This document shows positions 55,319-64,000 of a stretch of 64,000 nt of DNA, piece after piece; the first letter of the stretch is position 1; each line of letters begins with the position of its first letter. The notes below the pieces were generated by a model, which worked only from the letters and a program-made list of their open reading frames with translations, made no database searches and had not been told where the DNA came from. This stretch comes from Dermacentor variabilis (lineage: Eukaryota; Arthropoda; Arachnida; Ixodida; Ixodidae): assembly GCF_050947875.1 (NCBI RefSeq), contig NC_134572.1:155951105-156015104 (forward strand), given 5' to 3'. Both the position numbers and the translations under genes were made by a program.

Positions 55319-57380
55319 GAAGGTAGTTGGCGCGCACTGGTGAGAAGTTCTTTACGAGTAGGTTGTCTAGAAGCGAGAACGAAGATAATCCTCGCTTAAA
55401 GGCCCTAGGGACAACGTCAGTGTGCACTTCCAAATATTCGATGAGGTTTTTCAACTCCGGGTCTGCTCGCTGCTGTTCTGCGAAGTCTTCGGCGCTTAAA
55501 ATACCGAGGAAGTCGTCGTCAACTTCGTCGTCTTGCGGCGGCGAGTCAATGGGGGCGCGTGATAGGCAATCGGCATTACAGTGTTTTCGTCCGGACCTAT
55601 AGGTTACAGTGATATCATATTCTTGTAGTCTTAGGGCCCACCGCGCCAGCCGACCTGAAGGATCCTTTAAATTTGCTAACCAACACAAAGCGTGATGGTC
55701 GCTGACGACTTTGAATGGCCTGCCATATAGGTACGGGCGAAATTTCGCTATAGCCCAAACGATGGCGAGGCATTCCTTTTCGGTTGTAGAATAATTGCCT
55801 TCCGCTTTTGACAAGGACCGGCTAGCGTAAGCTATCACGTGTTCATGACCATCTTTTCTCTGGACTAGCACGGCACCGAGGCCTGGGCTACTGGCGTCAG
55901 TGTGGATTTCGGTATCGGCGTGCTCGTCGAAGTGCGCAAGTACGGGCGGCCACTGCATGCCTCGTTTGAGTTCTTGAAATGCGTCGGTCTGCGACGTTTC
56001 CCACTTGAACTCAACGTCACATTTAGTTAGCTGTGTCAGCGGCTCAGCCATACGTGAAAAGTCTTTGACAAATCGCCTGTAGTAGGCACACATGCCAAGA
56101 AATCTACGCACTGCCTTGTTGTCGATGGGCTGCGGAAACTTTGCAACGGCAGCTGTCTTCTGCGGGTCGGTGCGAACTCCAGACTTGCTGATGACGTGGC
56201 CTAGGAACAGAAGGTCATCGTAAGCGAAGGGGCACTTTTCTTGCTTCACAGTGAGCCCTGATGACTTGATGGCCTCGAGTACTGTTGCAAGCCGCCTAAG
56301 GTGATCGTCGACATTTTCGGCGAAGACGACGACGTCATCCAAGTAAACAAGACAGGTCTGCCATTTCAATCCTGCCAACACCGTGTCCATGACGCGCTGG
56401 AACGTTGCAGGCGCCGAGCAGAGTCCGAATGACATGACGTTGAACTCGTAGAGGCCGTCTGGCGTGATGAGGGCGGTCTTTTCGCGATCTCTCTCGTCGA
56501 CTTCTATTTGCCAGTAGCCAGACTTGAGATCCATCGACGAGAAGTATTTTGCGTTGCAGAGCCGATCTAATGCGTCATCTATCCGTGGTAGGGGGTATAC
56601 ATCCTTCTTTGTGATTTTGTTCAGTCGACGATAATCGATGCAAAAACGTAAGGTGCCGTCCTTTTTTTTCACCAATACAACAGGGGATGCCCACGGGCTT
56701 TTCGACGGCTGTATGATGTCGTCGCGCAGCATTTCGTCGACTTGTTGTCTTATAGCTTCACGTTCTCGCGGCGAAACTCGGTAAGGGCTCTGGCGGAGTG
56801 GTCGAGCGCTCTCCTCCGTTATTATGCGATGCTTGGTGACTGGTGTTTGTAGAATCCTCGATGACGTCGAAATGTAGCCTTTGTATCGTTGGAGCAGACT
56901 TTTGGGCTGCTGTTGCTTAATCACGGGGAGACTTGGATTATTGTGGTAGTCTGGTTCGGGAACCATGGTCGTCGGGGTAGATGCGGCGGATTCCGAGAGG
57001 ATAAACACATTACTGGTTTCCAGAATTTCCTGGATGTACGCGATCGTCGTGCCATTGATGTGCTTGAACTCCAGGCTGAAGTTTGTCAGCAACACTTCAG
57101 TTTTCCCTCCATGCAGTCGAGCGATCACTCTTGCGACGCAAATTTCACGGTCTAGCAGTAGACGTTGGTCACCCTCGATGACGCCTTCTATGTCGGCAGG
57201 CGTTTTGGTGCCTACGGATATGACAATGCTGGAGCGAGGCGGGATGCTGACTTGACTTTCGAGCACACTTAAGGGATGGTGACCTCTAGAGCTCTCCGGC
57301 GGTATCGCTCGATCTTCCGACAGCGTTATGGACTTCGACTTCAGGTCAATGATTGCGCCGTGTTGGTTCAGGAAGTCCAT
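55134..57380 (-). CDS. Gypsy H pol: RT and RNase H (long intact frame, separated from gag)
   Basis: A 748-codon frame. Its first residues (GMDFLNQHGAIIDL) are the end of the protease. RT: YRVSPREREAIRQQVDEML, RFCIDYRRLNKIT, FSSMDLKSGYWQIEVDE, FGLCSAPATFQRVMDTVL and LVYLDDVVVFAENV with both catalytic Asp. RNase H: EIHTDASSPGLGAVLVQRK, STTEKECLAIVWAIAKFRPY and VVSDHHALCWLANLKDPSG. Then NADCLSRAP and the integrase zinc-finger histidines. RT and RNase H motifs look complete, so this frame retains plausible enzyme residues, but frameshifts on both sides cut it off from protease and integrase and there is no native start. Confidence 0.85.
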   Translation of the reverse strand: MDFLNQHGAIIDLKSKSITLSEDRAIPPESSRGHHPLSVLESQVSIPPRSSIVISVGTKTPADIEGVIEGDQRLLLDREICVARVIARLHGGKTEVLLTNFSLEFKHINGTTIAYIQEILETSNVFILSESAASTPTTMVPEPDYHNNPSLPVIKQQQPKSLLQRYKGYISTSSRILQTPVTKHRIITEESARPLRQSPYRVSPREREAIRQQVDEMLRDDIIQPSKSPWASPVVLVKKKDGTLRFCIDYRRLNKITKKDVYPLPRIDDALDRLCNAKYFSSMDLKSGYWQIEVDERDREKTALITPDGLYEFNVMSFGLCSAPATFQRVMDTVLAGLKWQTCLVYLDDVVVFAENVDDHLRRLATVLEAIKSSGLTVKQEKCPFAYDDLLFLGHVISKSGVRTDPQKTAAVAKFPQPIDNKAVRRFLGMCAYYRRFVKDFSRMAEPLTQLTKCDVEFKWETSQTDAFQELKRGMQWPPVLAHFDEHADTEIHTDASSPGLGAVLVQRKDGHEHVIAYASRSLSKAEGNYSTTEKECLAIVWAIAKFRPYLYGRPFKVVSDHHALCWLANLKDPSGRLARWALRLQEYDITVTYRSGRKHCNADCLSRAPIDSPPQDDEVDDDFLGILSAEDFAEQQRADPELKNLIEYLEVHTDVVPRAFKRGLSSFSLLDNLLVKNFSPVRANYLLVVPSGLRPEVSRNALHDDPTAGHLVFSRTLSRIQERYYWPPTSPVMSEHAGTVSDARHHR

Positions 57381-58174
57381 GCCAAGAATGATGTCTTGCG
57401 AACACTGTTGGAGGATAACGAAGGTGGCAGGGTAAGCCGGTCATGAGCGGTAATTCTTGCCGTGCAGATTCCAGTCGGCGTAATGAGATGTCCTCCAGTG
57501 GTCCGAATTTGGGGACCCTCCCATGCAGTGTTAACCTTCTTCAACTGGGCGGCGATGTGTCCACTCATTACGGAGTAATCGGCTCCTGTGGCGACTAAGG
57601 CAGTGACTGCGTGGCCGTGGAGAAACACGTCGAGGACGGTGGTTCTTTGTCAGGCGTTGCAGTTGGGTCTTGGCGTCGGATCACGGCTGCGTCGTGTTGA
57701 AGTGAAGCTGGAACGTCGCGTCGTCAAGTCGTCTTTCGTCGGTGTAGTCTTGGCTTCCCGACTTCTTCGGGACGGCGGCGTGTCGTCATTAGGTCGTCGA
57801 GATGGTTTCTTCGTCGTCTTCGTCGGCGGCGGAGGATCTTCGTCAGTTCGACGAACAGCAACCGCAACTCCATCGGTTGCTGCTTTTAGTTTTCCGGATA
57901 TGGGCTCGCAGAGCGGCCCCGAGCTGGGCCGGTGTATGGTCGGCGCTGCGGTGTCAGGTAGCGGCCTGGTGACGGCAAACGGGACGGTCGTCGAGGGCTC
58001 CATTGAGTAGCGGCGAGGTAGTCGGCGATGGCACGTGGGCGCTTCCCAAGCTGTGGACCCGGCGCGTTGACGGCGAACCCTCTCAGTCCCAAGTCGCGGT
58101 ATGGGCATCGGCGATACACATGACCGGCTTCTCCGCCGTGATAGCAGAGCGGGCGGTGGTCGGGGGCTCGCCAA
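57368..58174 (-). pseudogene. Gypsy H gag-pol junction and aspartic protease
   Basis: This frame overlaps the end of gag by about 290 nt in the -1 register, which suits a programmed -1 shift. It is then broken by TGA at 57650-57652 and resumes in the same frame as LDVFLHGHAVTALVATGADY. The family's active-site box is DTGA; here the Asp codon is GCC (57590-57592), giving ATGA, so the enzyme is catalytically dead. A one-base frameshift near 57415 separates it from its C-terminal part (ILGMDFLNQHG). Confidence 0.8.
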
Positions 58175-59070
58175 ATGTCTGTCTTCCTATAGTAGCTGCG
58201 CTGGGCGACGGGTGGGCGTGCTGGCGGCGGCGGCGGTGGTCGACGCAATTGCAGCGTTGCAGGGCCCTGGCGCGGTCGTGGAGGGGGACCTTGACGGCGG
58301 GCGACGGCGGCGTAGGTCATCACTTCTGGCTGGGGTTGCGAAGATTGTGGTTGTAACTCGGGAACTCCGAGCGATCGCTGAACTTCTTTGACAATTTGGG
58401 CGACTGTGGCCACTTGAGGTTGCGATGAAGGGAAGATCCTTTGAAGCTCCTCTCGTACGACGGCCCTGATGGTCTCGCGCATGTCGTCGGTGGCCAGTGA
58501 CTGAACTCCGGTGTAGTTTGTCGAGCTCGTGCGGCGGTTGAATTGCCGGTTGCGCATTTCGAGTGTCTTCTCAATGCTGGTGGCCTCGCGAAGGGACTCT
58601 TCTACGGTCGTCGGTGGGCTCCATATCATTGCGCTGAAAAGTTCCTCCTTTACACCACGCATCAGCAGGCGCACTTTCTTTTCCACGGACATTTCCGTGT
58701 CGGCGTCGCGGAACAGACGGTTCATTTCCTCAGTGAAGATCGCGATCGTCTCATTCGGTAGCTGCGCTCGGGTCTCCAGTAGAGCTTCGGCTCGCTCTTT
58801 TCGCACGACGCTTGTAAATGTTTGCAGAAAGCCGCTTCGGAACAGGTCCCACGTCGTCAAGGTGGCTTCTTGATTCTCGAACCACGTCCTGGCAGCGTCC
58901 TCCAATGCGAAATAAACATTTCGCAGCTCTTCGTCGCTTGCCCAGCTATTAAACGTAGCGACCCTCTCATACGTTTCCAGCCAGCTTTCCGGGTCCTCAA
59001 ATGTGGAACCGCGGAACGTCAGTGATTCCCTAGGCTGCTGCAGCACGATGGGGGACGCTGGGGCTGACAT
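57886..59070 (-). CDS. Gypsy H gag
   Basis: Open from ATG at 59070 (MSAPASPIVLQQ) to 57886, 394 codons; the frame is open further upstream but only through the LTR edge. Capsid-like region: LTFRGSTFEDPESWLETYER, VYFALEDAARTWFENQE, WDLFRSGFLQTF and AQLPNETIAIFTEEMNRLFR. A Pro/Arg-rich nucleocapsid follows, with one zinc knuckle, CYHGGEAGHVYRRC, in which the second Cys has become Gly. Role: forms the particle that packages element RNA. Apart from the knuckle the protein is intact. Confidence 0.8.
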   Translation of the reverse strand: MSAPASPIVLQQPRESLTFRGSTFEDPESWLETYERVATFNSWASDEELRNVYFALEDAARTWFENQEATLTTWDLFRSGFLQTFTSVVRKERAEALLETRAQLPNETIAIFTEEMNRLFRDADTEMSVEKKVRLLMRGVKEELFSAMIWSPPTTVEESLREATSIEKTLEMRNRQFNRRTSSTNYTGVQSLATDDMRETIRAVVREELQRIFPSSQPQVATVAQIVKEVQRSLGVPELQPQSSQPQPEVMTYAAVARRQGPPPRPRQGPATLQLRRPPPPPPARPPVAQRSYYRKTDIWRAPDHRPLCYHGGEAGHVYRRCPYRDLGLRGFAVNAPGPQLGKRPRAIADYLAATQWSPRRPSRLPSPGRYLTPQRRPYTGPARGRSASPYPEN

Positions 59071-59253
59071 TGGAGTTGCATTGGACACAATCTTCTTGGT
59101 CTCAGGTAGGAGTCCGTGCTCTGGGGGCAGCTGTTGAAGACCACGGCTTGATCGATGTTCCGGGACGGCGCTGGTGGTGTCTTTGCGGTCCGGGCATGAA
59201 TTACGGCTTGTAGGCGGCGTTCGGTACGTGAACGCACAAGCACCTCCACCATA

Positions 59254-59672
59254 TGTCACGTGGTAGTGCCGGTGAAGAAAGCAGCAATACGGTGGAATAC
59301 AAAACTAGCTTTTATTGGGCGATCCTGTGCCCACAAAACAGGCTACACTTATAGCACAACGATAGTGGCGAACACGGTCGGCGATCGTCGGAAAACTGAT
59401 CAGCGGGGGAAGCGCGTCGGCTTTCATACAGCAGTCGTCGAATGTTCCAGACTAATCATTCGAACCCGCGTGCCTTCCACAAAGTTCTACACCATTCGCG
59501 TCACGCGATGAAATCACATAACACAATGTTCGGCGACAACAGACAGCCGGGTAGAAGCATCGATAAGTTTCCAGAAACTTCGGATACATGCAGGCGCGCC
59601 CGCGCTGTGCGATTACATTTGTTAGGCGGTGAAACGTGGTCGCCCGATAAAGATAAGTACACGTGTGAATAT
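59254..59672 (-). repeat. Gypsy H 5' LTR
   Basis: Pairs with 53717-54135. To its right the sequence runs 57 bp to a CTACTACGTGACA at 59717-59729, which is the near-exact reverse complement of the LTR's TGTCACGTGGTAG start. The LTR may therefore be 59254-59729 and the 3' copy truncated; the polypurine tract next to the shorter copy argues the other way. Confidence 0.8.
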
Positions 59673-59729
59673 ATTCCTGAACAACAAATAATTTCATGAG
59701 ACTGGAGCTAGTCCCCTCTACTACGTGAC

Positions 59730-61100
59730 ATATAAAATCTAGTATGATCCTATGCAAGAACCATATTTAGTTACCACAGAAGCTACGCCCAATGATTATG
59801 TTAGGAACAACGAATTTATATACAAACAAATTTGCGCGTATATGACCTTAAAAAGTGTAGTAACAAGAGTAATGTTCGGTAGCGTGCACAAGAAGAAATA
59901 TAAATTTGGGCAAAGAATATTATTGCAATTGAATATTTCCTGAAGCAGCCTTGAGGGCGCGCACAGCATGGACAATAGATTGTGGGTTAATCAATTGTGA
60001 AATCATTAAAAATGCAATTTTAAGCAGCAAATATTGCTGAGAAAGAACGTGGATCGTGTATGTTGGTTTATACTGCCAGAAGACAATTCAAGCCAATGGC
60101 AAGCCTATAGTAGCCGTTGGCCCGCTTGAAAACGTATATGATACATTTTTTCATTGTGTCAAAATATCAGCTCCTGCGAAGAGAAGGGAGCCCTTGGTGC
60201 GGAAGCTATTAATTATTTATTTCATTCATTCATTCATTCATTCACTCCATGTTTGAGTCCTTTGGAATTTCGCAATAGCGAAGAAGCGTGTAAAACACGA
60301 CATGTGCATCCATGTTTTTATTTCGGACCGTATTATGTATGGAAATTGCATATTCAGGCGCGTTCGGTATTTTTTGTACTTCGATAGATGTGTCAGTCGT
60401 TCAAAGGCGTGAGTAGTTACAAAGGAAAAGTGCATGCTTCCTGAAGCCACAGTATTCCGAGAAATTGACAATAACATGCCGTCTCTGTTTCGCTACAGAC
60501 AGCAATAACAGGCGGTCTTGTTGAATTCTGAACCAATTCGACAAGACGGTCTAGAATGCGCTTGAAAATTACTGCTTAGTTGACGGGACAGTAAGGTCCC
60601 GTGGACAGCCTGAACGGTCCTAAACCGCTACTCCTTCAGGCTGAAGCGAGCAGGCTGATTGCAAATATTCGCTAATAGACCAAAAAGCTTCACAGCACCG
60701 TGCGGTGAGAGAATTATTTCAAACGAGGCTATCACTGTGGTTTGCAATAAATACTGCTTCCGTTTAACAAACAAATACCGGTATAGAGCGCGCTAGCGGA
60801 CTGGAAGCAGCTGCATCACGGAATGAAATCCCTTCTCGAAAACGGAGAACCCAGACACGACAATGAACGAATGACGATGACTTAATGGCGACCACGAAGG
60901 AACGACCACAATGACAGGACTACACCAGGATGGAAATTCTGGAATAAAAAGGATGAAATGACAACGTCAATATAATGACAATTGTATGAGGACAATTTCA
61001 TGTCGAAGAAAAAACGACAATGATGGCAAAGGACAAAGGCGTCAAAATGACCATGATGACGCAATAAAGAGTGTGAAGGCGACACACTGAAGACAATAGA
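59730..61100. other. No recognised gene
   Basis: AT-rich at first; 60840-61090 is a purine-rich stretch with many 'atgac' and 'gacaat' words, like a decayed simple repeat. A tetranucleotide ATTC run lies at 60216-60244. No coding signal. Confidence 0.35.
60216..60244 (+). repeat. (ATTC)n microsatellite
   Basis: About six ATTC units. Such tails end I-clade LINEs (compare LINE D), but no LINE body is recognisable next to this one. Confidence 0.85.
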
Positions 61101-61374
61101 ATAAACACGACTGAATGACGGTAAAAGTATGCTATCCCACAGATAGTGCAATAGTGTCCCAACCCCCGGCTGAGGTGAAGCAGGCGTTAAGCACTCCACG
61201 TACGTGGGCCGATCCCGAAGGTGCTGCGATACCCGGCCGACCCGCGGTGGAGGTGCAGATTACCATTAAGGGTCGCAAATACATAGCTTCGCTGGTCATC
61301 CTTCTTCACAGAGTGGAAGGGCACTGACTGATGTGATAGCCTTTTCCATGCCTAGATTGTGCATGCAACAATGC

Positions 61375-61482
<108 letters not shown>

Positions 61483-61691
61483 GTCGCAAGCACGGGGAGA
61501 AGTAGTTTCTTTAGGCGTGCGAGAGCTGGAACGGCAGGCTACGAACAACAGGAATGGCGGCTGCACAGTCTTCGTTCTCCTCTTCCCTTCTCTTCTTGAT
61601 CCCCGCGTCCCTGTTACGCGCTTGGACGTAACATACCTCTCCTGGGAGAAAAAGCCCGCTGGGCGAGTCAACTAGCTTATCGTGGCGTGCA

Positions 61692-62760
61692 TCAGTTCAA
61701 CCGTGCGACATGCGCGACTTGTGTCCTAGCAGAACGTCTACCAGTGTTCAAGAGGCGCGCGAAGATATAGTTCACTTCGCTGACTTTGTCGATGACAATA
61801 TACGGTCCATCGTAGTTTGCCAGCAGCTTTTGGCGCAAACCGCGCTTCCTTGTGGGAGTCCAAAGCCAAAGATCACCAGGGTGATAGGTAACAGGCCGAT
61901 GTCGTGCATCGTAGCGGGCTTTGCAGTTTTCTTGTGATGCCGAAGTCCGCACATGCGGAAGTCTCCGAGCCTAGGGCGAACGAGGCATAGTGTATCGGTG
62001 ACCGTAGGATTGTCGTAGTGATAAAAAGGTAGGACAGTGTTGAGCGTCTACCCAGAAGGCCGAGCATACAGAAGGGAGAAAGGGCTGTAGCCGGTTGTCT
62101 CGTGCTTGGCGGCGTTGTAAGCGTAATAAACGGTAGAACTTCATCGCAATTCTCGTGATGGGACGCAACATGGAAAGCATTTTGGTGATTGTTCGGTTAG
62201 TGCGCTCAGTGAGGCCGTTCGTTTGCGGATGACACGGCGTCGAGTGTCTGAGGTGCGAGTTTCATAACCGCACAAGCTCTTCCACGATATCCGCCGTGAA
62301 TTGACGTCCGCGGTCGCTTATGTTAACACCGGGTGGCCCATGTCGTAGAACAATAGTGTGAAGTAAGAAAAGCGACACATCGGTGGCAGTGGCTGATGGT
62401 ATAGCTGCCGTCTCGCAATAGCGTGTGAAATAGTCGGCGCAGAATATTATCCAGCGGTTCCCCTTAGATGACTTTGGAAAAGGCCCTAACAGATAAATTA
62501 TAACTTGCCAATAGGATGAGCTAGGAGGCGGGACAGGTTGAAGGAGACCAAATGGAGCAGTGGTTGGGCGTTTCCGACGTTGGCACTGTATGCAGCTGGC
62601 GACATACAACTCAACCGAATGTCGCATCCGAGACCAGTAAACGCGTTCTTGAATGCGATAAAGGGTGCGCACAGTGCCTAGGTGACCGGAGGTGGGGTCA
62701 TCGTGCATAGCCTGAAGGATTGCTGGCCGGAGACGCTCCGGCACCAGTACAAGGAAGCGT
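61692..62760 (-). pseudogene. Gypsy I integrase
   Basis: Zinc finger [20 protein letters not shown] with ASCIQCQRRKRPTT. In the core the usual 'DLLGPFP' is YLLGPFPKS: the first catalytic Asp is Tyr (codon at 62493-62495). The second (ISDRGRQFTADIVEE) is intact, and the CHPQTNGLTERTNRTITK block with Glu is readable near 62200-62240. 62160-61960 is scrambled by frameshifts. The C-terminal domain (YHPGDLWLWTPTRKRGLRQK, ending HVARLN) is open again. The enzyme is inactive. Confidence 0.8.
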
Positions 62761-62819
62761 GCACGCGTGCTTGAGTAGTTCCTTTTGTACGAGAGCGCGT
62801 CCGTTAGACAGTAGCTGCT

Positions 62820-63268
62820 TGCTGCACTTGAATGGGCAAAAGAGTGGCTCCAATTTGCTGTCTGTCCGTTGTTCTGCTTTGAATGCATCGATATCTCGAA
62901 AAGCGCATGTCAGAGAAGCGACGAGGTGATGAAAATCATCTGCGTCGCAGTCCGCCGTGGTAAGCGGCATACGGGAAAGGCAGTCGGCGTCAGCACGTTT
63001 TCGGCCACTCTTGTAGGGAACAGTCAAGTTATATTCCTGCAACCTCAACGCCCAGCGCGCAAGGCGACAACAAGGGTCGCGAAGGTTCACGAGCCAGCAC
63101 AGGGAATGGTGGTCTGTGACGACTAGCAATGGGCGTCCGTACAAGTACGAGCGAAATCGCTGACAGCAAAGATTACAGCGAGGCATTCTTGCTCTATCAC
63201 CGTGTAATTTCGTTCAAGTTTGTTTAAAGAGCGGCTTGCATAAGCAATCACGTGCTGACGGTCCTCAT
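62820..63268 (-). pseudogene. Gypsy I RNase H and connection to integrase
   Basis: Reads [27 protein letters not shown], then after a shift near 63180 [20 protein letters not shown] and [20 protein letters not shown], followed by [10 protein letters not shown]. The N-terminal part with the first catalytic Asp is missing because the element is cut at 63268. Confidence 0.75.
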
Positions 63269-63279
63269 CAGAGTGGTTC

Positions 63280-64000
63280 GGCAGAGTGGTTCAGAGTGGT
63301 TCGGCAGCCGTGTCAACAGAACGACGTTCTAAAACCACCGTTTTTTCACTGCTGCAGGGTTTACTAGCATGGTGTGGCTACAAGAGGTGACGAAGAGAGA
63401 CAAGTACACTAGCGCGTAGGCGTACTTAGTCAACCGTGGTTCCCTAATAGGCCGTTTCCAGCGCGGCAGGGCCTTCTGCGTACCCATATAAGCAGCACGG
63501 CTTCTCCGCGATTCATCAGAGTGGTTCGGCAGCCGTGTCAACAGCACGACGTGCTAAAACCACCGTTTTTTTACCGCTGGAGCTGGGCCAACAGCCATTT
63601 TTTGCTGTTTCTATTTAGAATATTGCGGCTGCTGAACTGCTCTCCGTTGCCGTATTACACCTTGTTCGATGTGCGCTGTTCGTTGATGTATAGGTCATAT
63701 TTCGCTTTGCATCATGGCAGCTGGAAAGAGTGACGCTTTCGAATAATTCACTAAGTCTATTGGAGACAAACCACCTCGATCTATAAAGGAGGTTGTTAAC
63801 GCTATTGTGGAAATGACCACGAAATTTGCGGAAGTTTTGTCAGAAGTAAAAGCAGAAATGAAAAATTTCAAACGATCAAACAACAGCATAAAATCAGAGT
63901 GAAATCAGTTGCAGCTTCAATGGGCTTTATCAATAGTAACCTTCAAGAGTTCAAGCAAGAAATTGTAAACCTTCGACACGAACTTTCTCAGGTGCAAAAG
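63280..64000 (+). mobile_element. LINE J: 5' end of a LINE with tandem 5' UTR units; continues past the window
   Basis: Two copies of a ~60-bp block (cagagtggttcggcagccgt onward) lie about 229 bp apart, at ~63291 and ~63519, followed by a 5' UTR and an ATG at 63714. The frame reads MAAGKSDAFE, a stop, then FTKSIGDKPPRSIKEVVNAI and MTTKFAEVLSEVKAEM, and after a shift near 63899 SVAASMGFINSNLQEFKQEI to the window's end. The heptad-rich pattern is typical of the coiled coil at the start of LINE ORF1 proteins. The clade cannot be told from this much. Confidence 0.55.

Larger units (their letters stand above)
53717..59672 (-). mobile_element. Gypsy H: Ty3/Gypsy retrotransposon with both LTRs, inactive
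   Basis: The most complete LTR element here, about 5.95 kb: 5' LTR, gag, protease, RT, RNase H, integrase, polypurine tract, 3' LTR, in standard order on the minus strand. A possible primer-binding site (TGGTGGAGGTGC) starts two bases after the 5' LTR. LTR similarity suggests a fairly recent insertion. ATAT next to both outer edges (53713-53716 and 59669-59672) may be the target duplication but is low-complexity. Confidence 0.85.
61640..63268 (-). mobile_element. Gypsy I: 3' half of a Ty3/Gypsy element (RNase H, integrase, LTR start)
   Basis: The minus strand carries RNase H (63268-62960), integrase zinc finger and core (62760-62200), integrase C-terminus (61952-61692), then a short purine-rich tract and a TGTTACGTCC LTR-like start at about 61633. 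The upstream part (gag, protease, RT) is missing: at 63268 the frame is cut by unrelated repeats. It is of the same broad type as Gypsy H but only distantly similar. Confidence 0.8.

Noticed and set aside
57588..58391. Long plus-strand open frames opposite Gypsy H gag
   Set aside because: Antisense shadows of the Pro/Arg-rich gag coding sequence.
61115..61327. Open frame of 70 codons (VEVQITIKGRKYIASLVIL) that vaguely resembles the protease region of a Gypsy element
   Set aside because: Too short, no DTGA box, and on the opposite strand to the neighbouring Gypsy I; I cannot support it as a gene.

Overview
This is a eukaryotic, intron-bearing, repeat-saturated genomic window, most likely from a hard tick (Ixodidae). 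The reasons are a tRNA-derived SINE that looks like the tick family Ruka, I-clade, CR1-like, RTE and Tx1-like LINEs with Ty3/Gypsy elements of the type I associate with tick assemblies, and an intronless divergent ionotropic receptor. The species assignment is inference. I see nothing prokaryotic: no operons and no CRISPR. Only one host protein-coding gene is convincing, the ionotropic-receptor-like gene at 49493-51253 (minus).

Layout. 0.2-4.7 kb: a decayed PIF/Harbinger transposase gene (minus, three exons) with a convergent exon that may encode its Myb-like partner, separated by a degenerate minisatellite. 5.5-9.2 kb: a dispersed repeat grading into a ~775-bp tandem array of three units, the third split by a ~990-bp inverted-repeat element. 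10.9-13.1 kb: an LTR-like fragment, an 83-bp duplication, a tRNA-derived SINE, a GC-rich terminal-inverted-repeat element and an AT-rich element that is a near-complete palindrome.

13.2-33.2 kb is the most striking part. One plus-strand Tx1/L1-like LINE ('LINE B') is broken into four collinear pieces (13.2-13.56, 17.77-21.06, 26.54-26.77, 32.72-33.17 kb) by three complete or near-complete LINEs: a CR1-like element with a 2A-like motif (minus), an I/R1-like element (plus) and an I-clade element (minus, with a 16-bp target duplication). Its last piece then runs into a 5'-truncated RTE element (minus). This gives a relative insertion history: LINE B is oldest, the inserts are younger.

35.3-39.1 kb: a Gypsy-type element whose integrase precedes reverse transcriptase (Gmr1-like order), followed by LTR-like sequence carrying the Ruka-like SINE. 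39.2-41.5 kb: AT microsatellites, a 102-bp perfect palindrome, the second copy of the dispersed repeat and an inverted repeat. 43.4-46.1 kb: a degenerate Gypsy pol/gag (minus). 46.3-46.8 kb: a TTAA-bounded MITE. 49.5-51.3 kb: the receptor gene. 53.7-59.7 kb: a nearly full-length Gypsy element with both LTRs (minus), disabled by frameshifts and a dead protease. 61.6-63.3 kb: the 3' half of another Gypsy element (minus). 63.3 kb to the end: the 5' end of a further plus-strand LINE.

Almost all protein-coding capacity is therefore transposon-derived and mostly inactive by frameshift, stop codon or lost catalytic residue. Coordinates of element edges are approximate unless an exact motif is cited.
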